Source: JANQOH01 sp965200095
Lineage (GTDB): Bacteria > Pseudomonadota > Alphaproteobacteria > UBA7887
Reading direction: 5' to 3'
NCBI GenBank assembly: GCA_965200095.1
Contig: OZ241350.1
Location: forward strand, 2,542,001-2,606,000
DNA length: 64,000 nt
The position numbers and the translations under genes are program-made. Of this stretch, positions 40,390-48,994 are shown piece by piece (position 1 is the stretch's first letter; each line of letters begins with the position of its first letter). The notes beneath the pieces were generated by a model that was not told the origin of the DNA, searched no databases, and saw only the letters and a program-made list of their open reading frames with translations.

Positions 40390-41111
40390 GCCGGCGCCTC
40401 GCCGAGCGAGTCGCGGAGCGCAGCCGCGAGAATGCGCGCCCAGCGCTCGACCTCCGCCGGGGAGGCGAGCAGGTTCTGCCGCACTTCGATCGCGGCGCTC
40501 CGCAAGCCGCGCCGCCCGGCGTGCCAGGGAAGGGTGAAGGTCAAATCGCTATATCCCGTATAGGGTTCGTTGTCGCCGATGCGCAAACCGCCGTGGCGGC
40601 GCAGGGCGCGCAGCAGAAGGCGCGCCAGGCGCTCGTCGTCGTCGTGGAGCACCGCGGCGTGCCACGGCCGCTCGCCGGCGTCCAGCACCGGCGTGAAACT
40701 GTGCACCGCGACCACGGCCGGCGCCGCCATCGCGTCGACCGCCGCCGCAACCGCCGCGTGCCACGGCCGGTGAAAGCGCGCGGCGCGGCGTTCGCGCTCC
40801 GCCGGCGCCAGCCCTTCGTTGCCGGGCACGCGCACGCCGCCGCTTTCCGCGGGAATCGCCTGCGGGTGGTCGAGGGCGCGGTTCGGATCGACGATCAGGC
40901 GCGAGAACCGGCACAGCAGCGCCGGCGCGTCGAGCAGCGCCGACAGACGCCGCGTGAGCGCCCCGGCGCCGATATCCCAGCCGATGTGGCTCGCCAGCGC
41001 CGCGTCGTCGAGCCCCAGCCCGTTGAACTCGGCCGGCACCCGGTTGCTCGCATGGTCGCAGACCAGCAGCAGGTTGCGCCGCCCTCCGTCCAGGGTTTCC
41101 GCCGCGTCCAT
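40386..41111 (-). CDS. N-formylglutamate amidohydrolase family protein
   Basis: A 241-residue FGase-family protein with LLLVCDHASNRVP, HIGWDIGAG, SRLIVDPNR and VVAVHSFTPVL, the metal-binding and substrate pattern of the family. Classical members cleave N-formyl-L-glutamate in histidine degradation, but no hut genes are here; the stand-alone form next to a YbdK-like ligase is widespread and uncharacterised. Start at 41111 is chosen because the longer frame overlaps the peptidase gene. Confidence 0.85.
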   Translation of the reverse strand: MDAAETLDGGRRNLLLVCDHASNRVPAEFNGLGLDDAALASHIGWDIGAGALTRRLSALLDAPALLCRFSRLIVDPNRALDHPQAIPAESGGVRVPGNEGLAPAERERRAARFHRPWHAAVAAAVDAMAAPAVVAVHSFTPVLDAGERPWHAAVLHDDDERLARLLLRALRRHGGLRIGDNEPYTGYSDLTFTLPWHAGRRGLRSAAIEVRQNLLASPAEVERWARILAAALRDSLGEAPA

Positions 41112-41130
41112 CGCGTAACGCCGCCCGGGA

Positions 41131-42540
41131 TCAGGGCCGCGTTTCCGGCGCCGGGTAGCGCTCGGCGAGCAAGGCATAGAGGGCCCGCAACGCGCCCGCT
41201 TCGCCGCCCTTCGGCCGCCCGGGTCGCGCGCGCAGATTCCACCCCATGCAATCGATATGCGCCCAGCGCGCGGCCCGCGTCACGAACTCTCCAAGAAACA
41301 GCGCCGCCGTCACGGCGCCGCCATACGGCCCCTCGGAAACGTTGTTCAGATCGGCGAAGGGGCTGTCGAGCAGGTCGCGATAGGGCGTCCATAGCGGCAG
41401 CCGCCACAGCGGGTCCGCCTCTTCCCGCGCATGGCGCGCAAGGTCGTCCGCCAGCGCGTCGTCGGCGGTGAACAGCGCCGGCACTTCCGTTCCCAGCGCC
41501 ACCCGCGCCGCGCCGGTCAGGGTCGCCGCGTCGATCAGCAGGTCGGGCGCCTCGCGGTCGGCCTCCGCCAGCGCGTCGCACAGGATGAGGCGGCCTTCGG
41601 CGTCGGTGTTGCCGACCTCCACCGTCGTCCCGGCGCGGGTGCGCACGATGTCGCCGGGCCGGAACGAGTCCCCCGACACGGCGTTTTCGACCGCCGGGAT
41701 CAGCGCCCGCAGGCGCAGGCCCAGGCCCGCGTCCATGATCGCGCCGGCAAGGCCCAGAACCAGCGCGGCGCCGCCCATGTCCTTCTTCATGAGGCGCATC
41801 CCCGCCGCGGTCTTCAGGTCGAGGCCGCCGGAATCGAAGCAGACGCCCTTGCCGACGAGCGTCACCCGCGGCGCCGAGCCGTCGCCCCACCGCAGATCGA
41901 TGAGGCGCGGGGCGCGGGCGCTCGCCCGTCCCACCGCGTGGACCGTCGGATAGTTCGCCTCCAGCAGCGCCTCCCCCGTCGTCACGGCGAGCGATGCGCC
42001 GTGGGCCTCCGCCAGGCCTCGCGCGGCCCGCTCGAGGTCCGCCGGCCCCATGTCGTTCGCCGGCGTGTCGATGAGGTCGCGCGCCAGCCCGACGGCGCGC
42101 GCGAGCCTGCGGGCGAGGGCTGCGTCCGCTCCCGCCGGCGGCGCCGCAACCGGCGCCGGCGGAGAGGCCTTCGACTCGTAGAAATCGAAGCGGTAGTTCC
42201 CCAGCATCCACCCCAGGGCGGCGGCGGTGGCGCTGCGTTCCGTCCACTCGAACCCCGTCGCGGCGTCGAAGGCGTAGTCCCCCGGCCCCAGACGCTCCGG
42301 CAACCCCGCGAACGACCACGGGTCCACTGCCTTGCCGACCACGAGCAGCACCGAATCGACTCCGCCGTCCGGCCCCGGCAACGGCGCGGCCGCGCCCGGC
42401 TTCGCCTCGAATCCTGTGGCCCGCAGCCAGCGCCCGGCCCGCGCGCCGGCGCCGTCGAGCCACGTCTCCAGCGCCGGTTCCGTGAACGCGACGATGGGAA
42501 TCGCCTCCGGGGCGCGTCGGTCAGCGAGGGTGTCGAGCAT
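41131..42540 (-). CDS. M17 leucyl aminopeptidase family protein
   Basis: A 469-residue cytosolic aminopeptidase. The M17 signature appears as GNTDAEGRLILCDAL with the metal ligands; others are TLVGKGVCFDSGGLDLK, MKKDMGGAALVLG and RAGTTVEVGN. It releases N-terminal amino acids using two metal ions. Length fits the short PepA/PepB class. It is divergent from pmbA with a 124-base spacer (42541-42664) that should hold both promoters; no convincing hexamers seen. Confidence 0.9.
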   Translation of the reverse strand: MLDTLADRRAPEAIPIVAFTEPALETWLDGAGARAGRWLRATGFEAKPGAAAPLPGPDGGVDSVLLVVGKAVDPWSFAGLPERLGPGDYAFDAATGFEWTERSATAAALGWMLGNYRFDFYESKASPPAPVAAPPAGADAALARRLARAVGLARDLIDTPANDMGPADLERAARGLAEAHGASLAVTTGEALLEANYPTVHAVGRASARAPRLIDLRWGDGSAPRVTLVGKGVCFDSGGLDLKTAAGMRLMKKDMGGAALVLGLAGAIMDAGLGLRLRALIPAVENAVSGDSFRPGDIVRTRAGTTVEVGNTDAEGRLILCDALAEADREAPDLLIDAATLTGAARVALGTEVPALFTADDALADDLARHAREEADPLWRLPLWTPYRDLLDSPFADLNNVSEGPYGGAVTAALFLGEFVTRAARWAHIDCMGWNLRARPGRPKGGEAGALRALYALLAERYPAPETRP

Positions 42541-42664
42541 CTTCCGGGGCCGTTGCTTGCGGTCGGCTTGCGGGGGAACATAGCATTCGCGGCGCGCGGG
42601 CGGACGCCGCCCTGCGCCGCATCTTCGTTGCGAACTTCATTTCGGACCGCCAGGGGAGGCGCCC

Positions 42665-44008
42665 ATGAGCGACGGCGACGGCGATCTCGACCGGCTCGAC
42701 GATCTGGTCGCGCGGGCGAAACGCGCGGGCGCCGATGCGGCCGACGCCATGCTGGCGCGTTCGACGGCGCTCCAGGCCTCGTGGCGCATGGGCCGGAACG
42801 AAGGCGTCGAGCGCGCCGAGGAGGCCGAATTCGGCCTGCGGGTGTTCGTCGGCGCGCGCCAGGCGGTCGTCTCGACCACCGACTTCGGCGCCGCGGCGCG
42901 CGGCCCCCTCGTCGAGCGGGCGATGGCGATGGCGCGCGCCGTGCCCGAAGACCCCCATTGCGGCCTGCCCGACGCAGCGGGCCCGGCCTCCGCCCCTCCG
43001 GCGCTGGACCTCGCCGACGCGAGCGAACCCGGGTCGCAAGGCTTGCTCGCCGCGGCGCAAACCGCCGAGGACGCCGCGCGCGCCGTCGCCGGGGTCACCA
43101 ATTCGGAAGGCGCCAACGCCAGCTCGCGACGCAGCGCGGTCTCCCTCGCGGCGTCCAACGGCTTCGCCGGGCGCTTCGAGACCACCCGCTTCGCCCTGTC
43201 CGCCGCGGTCGTCGCCGGCGCCGACACCGCCATGGAGCGCGATTACGACTGGCGCGTCGCGCGCCACCGCGAGGACCTGGAGGCGCCGGAAACCGTCGGC
43301 CGCCGCGCCGGCGAGCGCGCGGTGGCGCGCCTCGGCCCGCGCAAGCGCGCTTCCGCCCGCGTCCCCGTCGTTTTCGACCCCCGCGTTTCCGCCGGCCTCG
43401 TGCGGCTGCTCGCGAACCTGGCTTCCGGCGCCGATGTCGCCCGCGGCACGAGCTGCCTGCGCGGGAGGCGCGGCGAGCCCCTGTTCGCGCCCGGCGTGAC
43501 GGTCGTCGACGACCCGCACCGCGCGCGCGGTCTCGCCTCGCGCCCCTTCGACGGCGAGGGTCTCGCCGGCGGCCCCCTGAAGGTCGTGGAAGACGGCGCG
43601 CTCGCCAACTGGCTGCTCGATTCGCGCTCCGCCCGTCAGCTGGGGCTGTCGCCGACGGGCAACGCCGCGCGCGGCCCGGCCGGAACGCCGTCGCCGGCGC
43701 CGAGCAACTTTTACATGGCGCCGGGGAGCGAAAGTCCCGAAGCGCTCGTCGGCGCTATCGAATCCGGCTTCTACGTCACCGAGATGATGGGCATGAGCTT
43801 CAATTACGTCACCGGGGACTACAGCCGCGGCGCCTCGGGTTTCTGGATCGAGAAGGGCGAGATCGCCTACCCGGTGAGCGAGATGACCGTCGCGGGCAAT
43901 ATCCTCGACATGTTCCCGGCCGCCGTCCCCGCCGACGACCTGGAGTTCCGTTACGGCGTCGACGCCCCCACCTTGCGGGTCGACGGGATGACCGTGGCCG
44001 GCCTGTGA
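42665..44008 (+). CDS. pmbA: TldE/PmbA-family peptidase subunit
   Basis: A 447-residue PmbA. It has GVERAEEAEFGLRVFVG, the VTNSEGANAS region, RFETTRFALSAAVVAG and the C-terminal GMSFNYVTGDYSRGASGFWIE (long motif at about 375-395). PmbA pairs with TldD to form a protease active on unfolded peptides; TldD is not in the window. It opens an operon with the bisphosphatase-like, exporter and KDO transferase genes, a conserved alphaproteobacterial order. Overlaps the next gene by 4 bases. Confidence 0.9.
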   Translation: MSDGDGDLDRLDDLVARAKRAGADAADAMLARSTALQASWRMGRNEGVERAEEAEFGLRVFVGARQAVVSTTDFGAAARGPLVERAMAMARAVPEDPHCGLPDAAGPASAPPALDLADASEPGSQGLLAAAQTAEDAARAVAGVTNSEGANASSRRSAVSLAASNGFAGRFETTRFALSAAVVAGADTAMERDYDWRVARHREDLEAPETVGRRAGERAVARLGPRKRASARVPVVFDPRVSAGLVRLLANLASGADVARGTSCLRGRRGEPLFAPGVTVVDDPHRARGLASRPFDGEGLAGGPLKVVEDGALANWLLDSRSARQLGLSPTGNAARGPAGTPSPAPSNFYMAPGSESPEALVGAIESGFYVTEMMGMSFNYVTGDYSRGASGFWIEKGEIAYPVSEMTVAGNILDMFPAAVPADDLEFRYGVDAPTLRVDGMTVAGL

Positions 44009-44796
44009 CCCGCGGCGAGGCGCTCGCCCGCGACCATGCGCTGCTCTGCCGCGCCGTGCGCGACGCCGGCGCCATCGCGCTCGACTATTTCCGGCGCGGT
44101 TTCGACGTGCGCGAGAAGAGCCCCGGCGACCCCGTTACCGACGCCGACCTCGCGGTCGACGAGGCGCTGCGTTCGCGCCTCGCCGCTGCGCGGCCCGACT
44201 ATGGATGGCTGTCGGAAGAAACCGAAGACGACGGCTCGCGTCTCTCCGCTGCCCGCGTCTGGGTCGTCGACCCCATCGACGGCACCCGCGGGTTCGTCGC
44301 CGGCACCCGCGAATGGGCCGTCTCCGCCGCTCTCGTCGAGGCCGGGCGGCCCGTCGCCGGCTGCGTCTACAACCCCGCTGCGGACGCCTTCTACGACGCC
44401 CGCGAGGGGGGCGGCGCCCGTCGCAACGGCGAGGCGGTGCGCGTCGCCGCCGCCGGGGGTCTCGCCGGCGCCACCCTGGCGTCGAGCCGCGCCGACGGCC
44501 GTCGCGCCCGCTGGCGCGAACGCTTCCCGCGAACCGGCGTCCGCCGCGTCGACGCGGTCGCGTGGCGCCTCGCCCTGGTCGCCGACGGCAGCGTCGACGG
44601 CGCGGTGGCCTTGCGCCCCAAAAGCGACTGGGACATCGCCGCCGGCGACCTGCTGGTGCGCGAGGCGGGGGGCGGGGTGACCGATCTCGACGGCGAGACC
44701 ATGCTCTACAACCGCGAACGCGCGAACAAGCCCGGCCTGGTGGCCGCCGGGCCGACGCTGCGGCCCCTCCTCGTCGCGCGCCTCGCCGCGTCTTGA
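44005..44796 (+). CDS. Inositol monophosphatase/CysQ-like phosphatase
   Basis: A 263-residue Li-sensitive phosphatase-fold protein. It has SPGDPVTDADLAVDEAL, SEETEDD, the metal-binding WVVDPIDGTRGFVAGT and KSDWDIAAGDLLV. Position between pmbA and the lipid A genes fits the alphaproteobacterial 3'(2'),5'-bisphosphate nucleotidase (CysQ-type) locus; inositol or histidinol phosphatase activity cannot be excluded. GTG start overlaps pmbA, and the stop overlaps the exporter start. Confidence 0.8.
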   Translation: MTRGEALARDHALLCRAVRDAGAIALDYFRRGFDVREKSPGDPVTDADLAVDEALRSRLAAARPDYGWLSEETEDDGSRLSAARVWVVDPIDGTRGFVAGTREWAVSAALVEAGRPVAGCVYNPAADAFYDAREGGGARRNGEAVRVAAAGGLAGATLASSRADGRRARWRERFPRTGVRRVDAVAWRLALVADGSVDGAVALRPKSDWDIAAGDLLVREAGGGVTDLDGETMLYNRERANKPGLVAAGPTLRPLLVARLAAS

Positions 44797-46580
44797 CCGC
44801 AGTCCCCGCGCCCGCCGCGCCGGCGGCGCAGCGCCCGACAGCGGACCTCGTGCGTCGCCTCGCCCGCGGCTATCTCGCGCCCTATCGCCGGCAGCTGGCC
44901 GGGGCGATTCTCTGCATGATCGTCGCCGCCTGCGCCCAGCCCACTCTCGCCTGGCTCATGGAAGCGGTGGTCGGCGACATTTTCGTCGCCCGCGACCGCG
45001 CCGCGCTCGCCGTCGTGCCGCTCGCCGTCTTCGCGACGATGGCGATCGGCGGCCTCGCCAATTTCGGCCAGTCGATGCTGATGAACCGGGTCGGCCTGCG
45101 GGTCGTCGCCGACCTCCAGGCGGAGTTGTTCGACCACCTGCTGCGGCTCGACCTCGCCTGGTTCCAGAGCACTCCCACCGGGCGCCTGATCGGCAATCTG
45201 ACCAGCGATTCCGCGCTCGTCCGCCAGGCCGCCGCGGCCACCATGACCGGCCTCGTCAAGGACCTGCTGATGGTCGTCCTGCTGGTCGCGCTGATGTTCT
45301 ATCAGAACGCCGAACTCGCCCTCGTCGTGTTCTTCGTCTTCCCTCTCGCCTGGTGGCCCATCGGCCGGCTCGGCAAGCGGATGCGCAAGGCGGCGGCGCG
45401 CGCCCAGGCCGAAATCGGCGAATTCTCGGCTCTCGCCGCGGAAACCTTCCAGGGCGTTCGCCACGTGAAGGCTTACGGCATGGAAGGATACGAATCGGCG
45501 CGCGCCGCCGCGATCGTCGACCGCATATTCCACCGCTTCATGACGACCGTCCGCATCCGCGCCGTCAACGCCCCCATCATGGAGACCCTCGGCGGCGTCG
45601 CCGCCGCCATAGCCCTGTTCTACGGCGGTTCGCAGGTCGTCGACGGCACGCGCGAGGCCGGCGGGTTCTTCGCCTTCGTCACCGCCATGCTCCTCGCCTA
45701 CCGCCCCCTCAAGAGCGTCGCCGGCCTCTATTCCACACTCCAGGAGGGCATCGCCGCGGCGCAGCGCCTGTTCGATGTCCTCGACAGCCGCCCCGCCGTC
45801 GTCGACGCGCCGCGCGCCGTTCCCCTCGCCGTGCGCCGGGGCGACGTGCGCGTCGAAGACGTGCGGTTTTCCTATCGCGCCGGCGCGCCGGCGCTGAACG
45901 GCGTCTCGCTCGATGTCCCCGGCGGCCGCGTCGCCGCGCTGGTCGGCCCGTCGGGCGCGGGAAAATCCACCCTCGTCAACCTCATCGCCCGGTTCTTCGA
46001 CGTCGACTCGGGCGCCGTGACCGTAGACGGACAGGACGTGCGCGCCGTGACCCTGGAATCGCTGCGCGCCGCCATCGCCCTCGTGAGCCAGGAGACGACG
46101 CTGTTCGACGACACGGTGCGCGCCAACATCGCCTATGGCGCGCCCGGCGGAAAAGCGTCCGACAGCGCCGTCGAGGCCGCCGCGAAGGCCGCCGCTGCGC
46201 ATGAATTCATCGTCGGCTTGCCCGCCGGCTACGACACCGCTGTCGGCGAGCGCGGAATCCGCCTCTCCGGCGGCGAGCGTCAGCGCATCGCCATCGCCCG
46301 CGCCATGCTCAAGGACGCGCCCCTCCTCCTCCTCGACGAAGCCACCGCCTCGCTCGACGCCGAGTCCGAAAGCAAGGTGCGCATCGCCCTCGACCGTCTC
46401 AAGCGCGGGCGCACCACCATCGCCATCGCCCACCGCCTCTCCACGGTGCGGCACGCCGACATTATCTACGTCGTCGACGGCGGCCGCGTCGTCGAACGCG
46501 GCGATCACGCTGCGCTCTACGCCGCCGGCGGGCTGTATGCGCGGCTCTGCGACATGCAGTTCGCCGACTCTCCGGGGTAA
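44793..46580 (+). CDS. MsbA-like lipid/multidrug ABC exporter
   Basis: A 595-residue half-transporter with six N-terminal membrane helices followed by the ATPase: Walker A GPSGAGKST, signature LSGGERQRIAIARA, Walker B LLLLDEATASLD and His switch AIAHRLST. Placement before waaA and lpxK suggests MsbA-type flipping of lipid A core. The start is uncertain: TTG at 44793 overlaps the previous stop but has no clear ribosome-binding site; GTG at 44850 is an in-frame alternative. Confidence 0.85.
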   Translation: MTAVPAPAAPAAQRPTADLVRRLARGYLAPYRRQLAGAILCMIVAACAQPTLAWLMEAVVGDIFVARDRAALAVVPLAVFATMAIGGLANFGQSMLMNRVGLRVVADLQAELFDHLLRLDLAWFQSTPTGRLIGNLTSDSALVRQAAAATMTGLVKDLLMVVLLVALMFYQNAELALVVFFVFPLAWWPIGRLGKRMRKAAARAQAEIGEFSALAAETFQGVRHVKAYGMEGYESARAAAIVDRIFHRFMTTVRIRAVNAPIMETLGGVAAAIALFYGGSQVVDGTREAGGFFAFVTAMLLAYRPLKSVAGLYSTLQEGIAAAQRLFDVLDSRPAVVDAPRAVPLAVRRGDVRVEDVRFSYRAGAPALNGVSLDVPGGRVAALVGPSGAGKSTLVNLIARFFDVDSGAVTVDGQDVRAVTLESLRAAIALVSQETTLFDDTVRANIAYGAPGGKASDSAVEAAAKAAAAHEFIVGLPAGYDTAVGERGIRLSGGERQRIAIARAMLKDAPLLLLDEATASLDAESESKVRIALDRLKRGRTTIAIAHRLSTVRHADIIYVVDGGRVVERGDHAALYAAGGLYARLCDMQFADSPG

Positions 46581-46585
46581 CTGCG

Positions 46586-47872
46586 GTGACCGCCGCGCTC
46601 TCCCTCTACCGGGGTCTGACCGCGGCGGCCGCGCCGCTGGTCCGCGCGCATCTGCGCCGCCGCGCGACGCACGGCAAGGAAGACCCGGCGCGCCTCGGCG
46701 AACGCTTCGGCGAAGCGTCCCGCCCGCGGCCGCCCGGCCCCCTGCTCTGGCTGCACGCCGCCAGCGTCGGCGAAACCGCCTCGGCGCTGCCTCTCGTGGC
46801 GCGCCTGCTCGAAGCCCCCGCGCTGTCGGTCCTCCTCACTTCGGGGACGGTCGCGTCGGCGCGCCTTGCGGCCGCCCGCCTGCCGCCCCGCGCCATCCAC
46901 CAATACGTCCCCGTGGACCTGCCCGGCGCGACGCGGCGATTCCTCGACCGCTGGCGCCCGGAGCTCGCCGTCTTCGTCGAATCCGAACTGTGGCCGAATC
47001 TGATCCTCGAGGCGCAGGCCCGCGCCGTGCCTCTGGCGATGGTCCAGGCGCGCATGTCGGAACGGTCCTGGCGGCGCTGGCGCCGCGTCCCGTCGACGGC
47101 GCGCCGCCTGCTCGGCGCCTTCAGCCCGGTGCTCGCCCAGACCCGCGCCGACGCCGAGCGCTACCGCCGCCTCGGCGCGCCGCAAGCGCTGGCGCTGGGG
47201 ACCCTCAAATACGCCGCCGACCCGCTCCCCGCCGACGCCGGCGAGCTCCGCGCCTGGCGGCGCGCGCTCGCCGACCGACCCCTGTGGGTCGCCGCGAGCA
47301 CCCATCCCGGCGTCGAGGAAGACGCCGTGCTCGCCGCCCACGACGCCCTGCGCGACCGCCTTCCGGGGTTGCTGACGGTGATCGTCCCGCGGCGCCCCGA
47401 ACATGGCGGCGCCCTCGCCGCCGCCGCCGCGGCGCGCGGTTTCCGCGTCGCTCGCCGCACCGCCGCCCCCGCCGCCCGGGCGAGCACGGACGCCGACGTT
47501 TACATCGCCGACACCTTCGGCGAACTCGGCCTGTTCTACCGTCTGGCGCCGCTCGCCTTCGTCGGCGGTTCGCTGTCGCGGCGCGGCAGCCACAACCCGA
47601 TAGAGCCCATCCGTCTCGATTGCGCCGTCCTCACCGGTCCCGACCTCGGCAATTTCACCGGGGTGGCGGACGACCTGCGGGCGTCGCAGGCTTTGGCGAC
47701 GGCGGCCGACGGCGACGAATTGACGCGCCGCCTCGCCTGCCTGTTGCGCGACGGGTCGGCGCGCGCGCGTCTCGCTGCCCGCCAGAAGCGCGCGGTCGCC
47801 GACGGCGCGCGCGTGCTCGACGCGGTCATGGACGCCCTCGCGCCGGTCCTGCCCCGGCGCGACGCCGGGTAA
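46586..47872 (+). CDS. waaA: 3-deoxy-D-manno-octulosonic acid transferase
   Basis: A 428-residue KDO transferase (GT30). It begins with an N-terminal membrane-associated helix and has WLHAASVGETASALPL, VFVESELWPNL, VAASTHPGVEED and GGSLSRRGSHNPIEP for CMP-KDO binding. It attaches KDO to lipid IVA at the inner face of the inner membrane. GTG start, 5 bases after the exporter stop. Mono- or bifunctionality cannot be told. Confidence 0.93.
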   Translation: MTAALSLYRGLTAAAAPLVRAHLRRRATHGKEDPARLGERFGEASRPRPPGPLLWLHAASVGETASALPLVARLLEAPALSVLLTSGTVASARLAAARLPPRAIHQYVPVDLPGATRRFLDRWRPELAVFVESELWPNLILEAQARAVPLAMVQARMSERSWRRWRRVPSTARRLLGAFSPVLAQTRADAERYRRLGAPQALALGTLKYAADPLPADAGELRAWRRALADRPLWVAASTHPGVEEDAVLAAHDALRDRLPGLLTVIVPRRPEHGGALAAAAAARGFRVARRTAAPAARASTDADVYIADTFGELGLFYRLAPLAFVGGSLSRRGSHNPIEPIRLDCAVLTGPDLGNFTGVADDLRASQALATAADGDELTRRLACLLRDGSARARLAARQKRAVADGARVLDAVMDALAPVLPRRDAG

Positions 47873-47876
47873 CCCC

Positions 47877-48842
47877 GTGCGCGCGCCGGAATTCTGGCGT
47901 CGCGACGGCTGGCGGGCGCGCGCTCTCGCGCCGGCCGCGGCCCTGTTCGGCGCTGCGGCGGCGGTCCGCGCCGCCGCCGCGCGCCCGGCGAAGGCGCCGC
48001 TGCCCGTCGTCTGCGTCGGCAATCTCGTGGCCGGCGGCGCCGGCAAGACCCCCGTCGCCATCGCTCTCGCCCGGCGCCTGCGGGCGCGGGGTCGCACGCC
48101 GCATCTCGTCTCGCGCGGCTATGGCGGCCGCGAACGCGGGCCGGTCGCCGTCGACCCTGCCCGTCACGATTCGCGCGATGTCGGCGACGAAGCGTTGCTG
48201 CTCGCCCGCGCCGCCCCCGCCTGGGCGGCGCGCGATCGCGCCGCGGCGGCCCGCGCCGCCCACGCCGCAGGCGCCGATATCGCCGTGCTCGACGACGGCC
48301 ACCAGAACCCCGGCATACGAAAGGACCTGTCTCTCGTCGTCATCGACGGCGGCTACGGCTTCGGCAACGGCCGCGTGCTTCCCGCCGGTCCCTTGCGCGA
48401 GCCTGCGGGCGCCGGCCTCGCCCGCGCCGACGCCGCGGTCCTTATAGGCACCGACGAAACCGGCGCGCGTCGCCGCCTGCCCCGCGCCCTGCCTGCGCTT
48501 GAGGCGCGCCTCGCCCCCGGCGGCGGACGCGAGCTCCTCGCAGGCCGGCGGGTGGCGGCGTTCGCGGGCATCGGCCGGCCGGAGAAATTTTTCGCAACCC
48601 TGGAGGCGCTGCCCTGCGAGGTGGTCGCCCGGAGCGCTTTCGCCGACCACCACCGGTTCCGGGAGCACGAAGTGCTGGCGCTCGCCGACCGCGCCGCCGC
48701 GCTCGATGCGGTGCTGGCGACGACGGCGAAGGACGCGGTTCGCCTGCCGGCGAGCCTGCGCGGTCTGGCGACGGTCCTCGAGGTCGATATCGAATGGGGC
48801 GACGGCGGCGCCGCGCTCGACGCCCTCCTCGACCGCCTGTAG
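47877..48842 (+). CDS. lpxK: Tetraacyldisaccharide 4'-kinase
   Basis: A 321-residue LpxK that phosphorylates the lipid A disaccharide. It has a membrane-interacting N-terminus (FWRRDGWRARALAP), P-loop GNLVAGGAGKTPVAIAL, SRGYGGRERGP and VLDDGHQNPGIRKDLSLVVID. GTG start 4 bases after the waaA stop. Together with waaA it shows that the cell makes KDO-lipid A. Confidence 0.93.
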   Translation: MRAPEFWRRDGWRARALAPAAALFGAAAAVRAAAARPAKAPLPVVCVGNLVAGGAGKTPVAIALARRLRARGRTPHLVSRGYGGRERGPVAVDPARHDSRDVGDEALLLARAAPAWAARDRAAAARAAHAAGADIAVLDDGHQNPGIRKDLSLVVIDGGYGFGNGRVLPAGPLREPAGAGLARADAAVLIGTDETGARRRLPRALPALEARLAPGGGRELLAGRRVAAFAGIGRPEKFFATLEALPCEVVARSAFADHHRFREHEVLALADRAAALDAVLATTAKDAVRLPASLRGLATVLEVDIEWGDGGAALDALLDRL

Positions 48843-48903
48843 GCGCCCGGGCGCTCCCGGGAGGCGATATCGAACGCCGCGACAAGAATCGCCGAATACG
48901 AGC

Positions 48904-48932
48904 TTGCCATGCGGCGCGGCGCTGCCTATAAG
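48904..48932 (+). promoter_or_regulatory. Candidate sigma-70-type promoter for amtB-glnK
   Basis: TTGCCA (48904-48909) and TATAAG (48927-48932) are separated by 17 bases, close to the housekeeping consensus, 62 bases upstream of the amtB ATG. I looked for a sigma-54 element (TGGCAC-N5-TTGC) in the same spacer and did not find one, which is notable for a nitrogen-regulated operon. Confidence 0.5.
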
Positions 48933-48994
48933 CCCCCGGTCACGGGGAAGCGGTCGCGCGTTTCGCGGCTATCTTGTGGGGGTTACGGCGAAAG

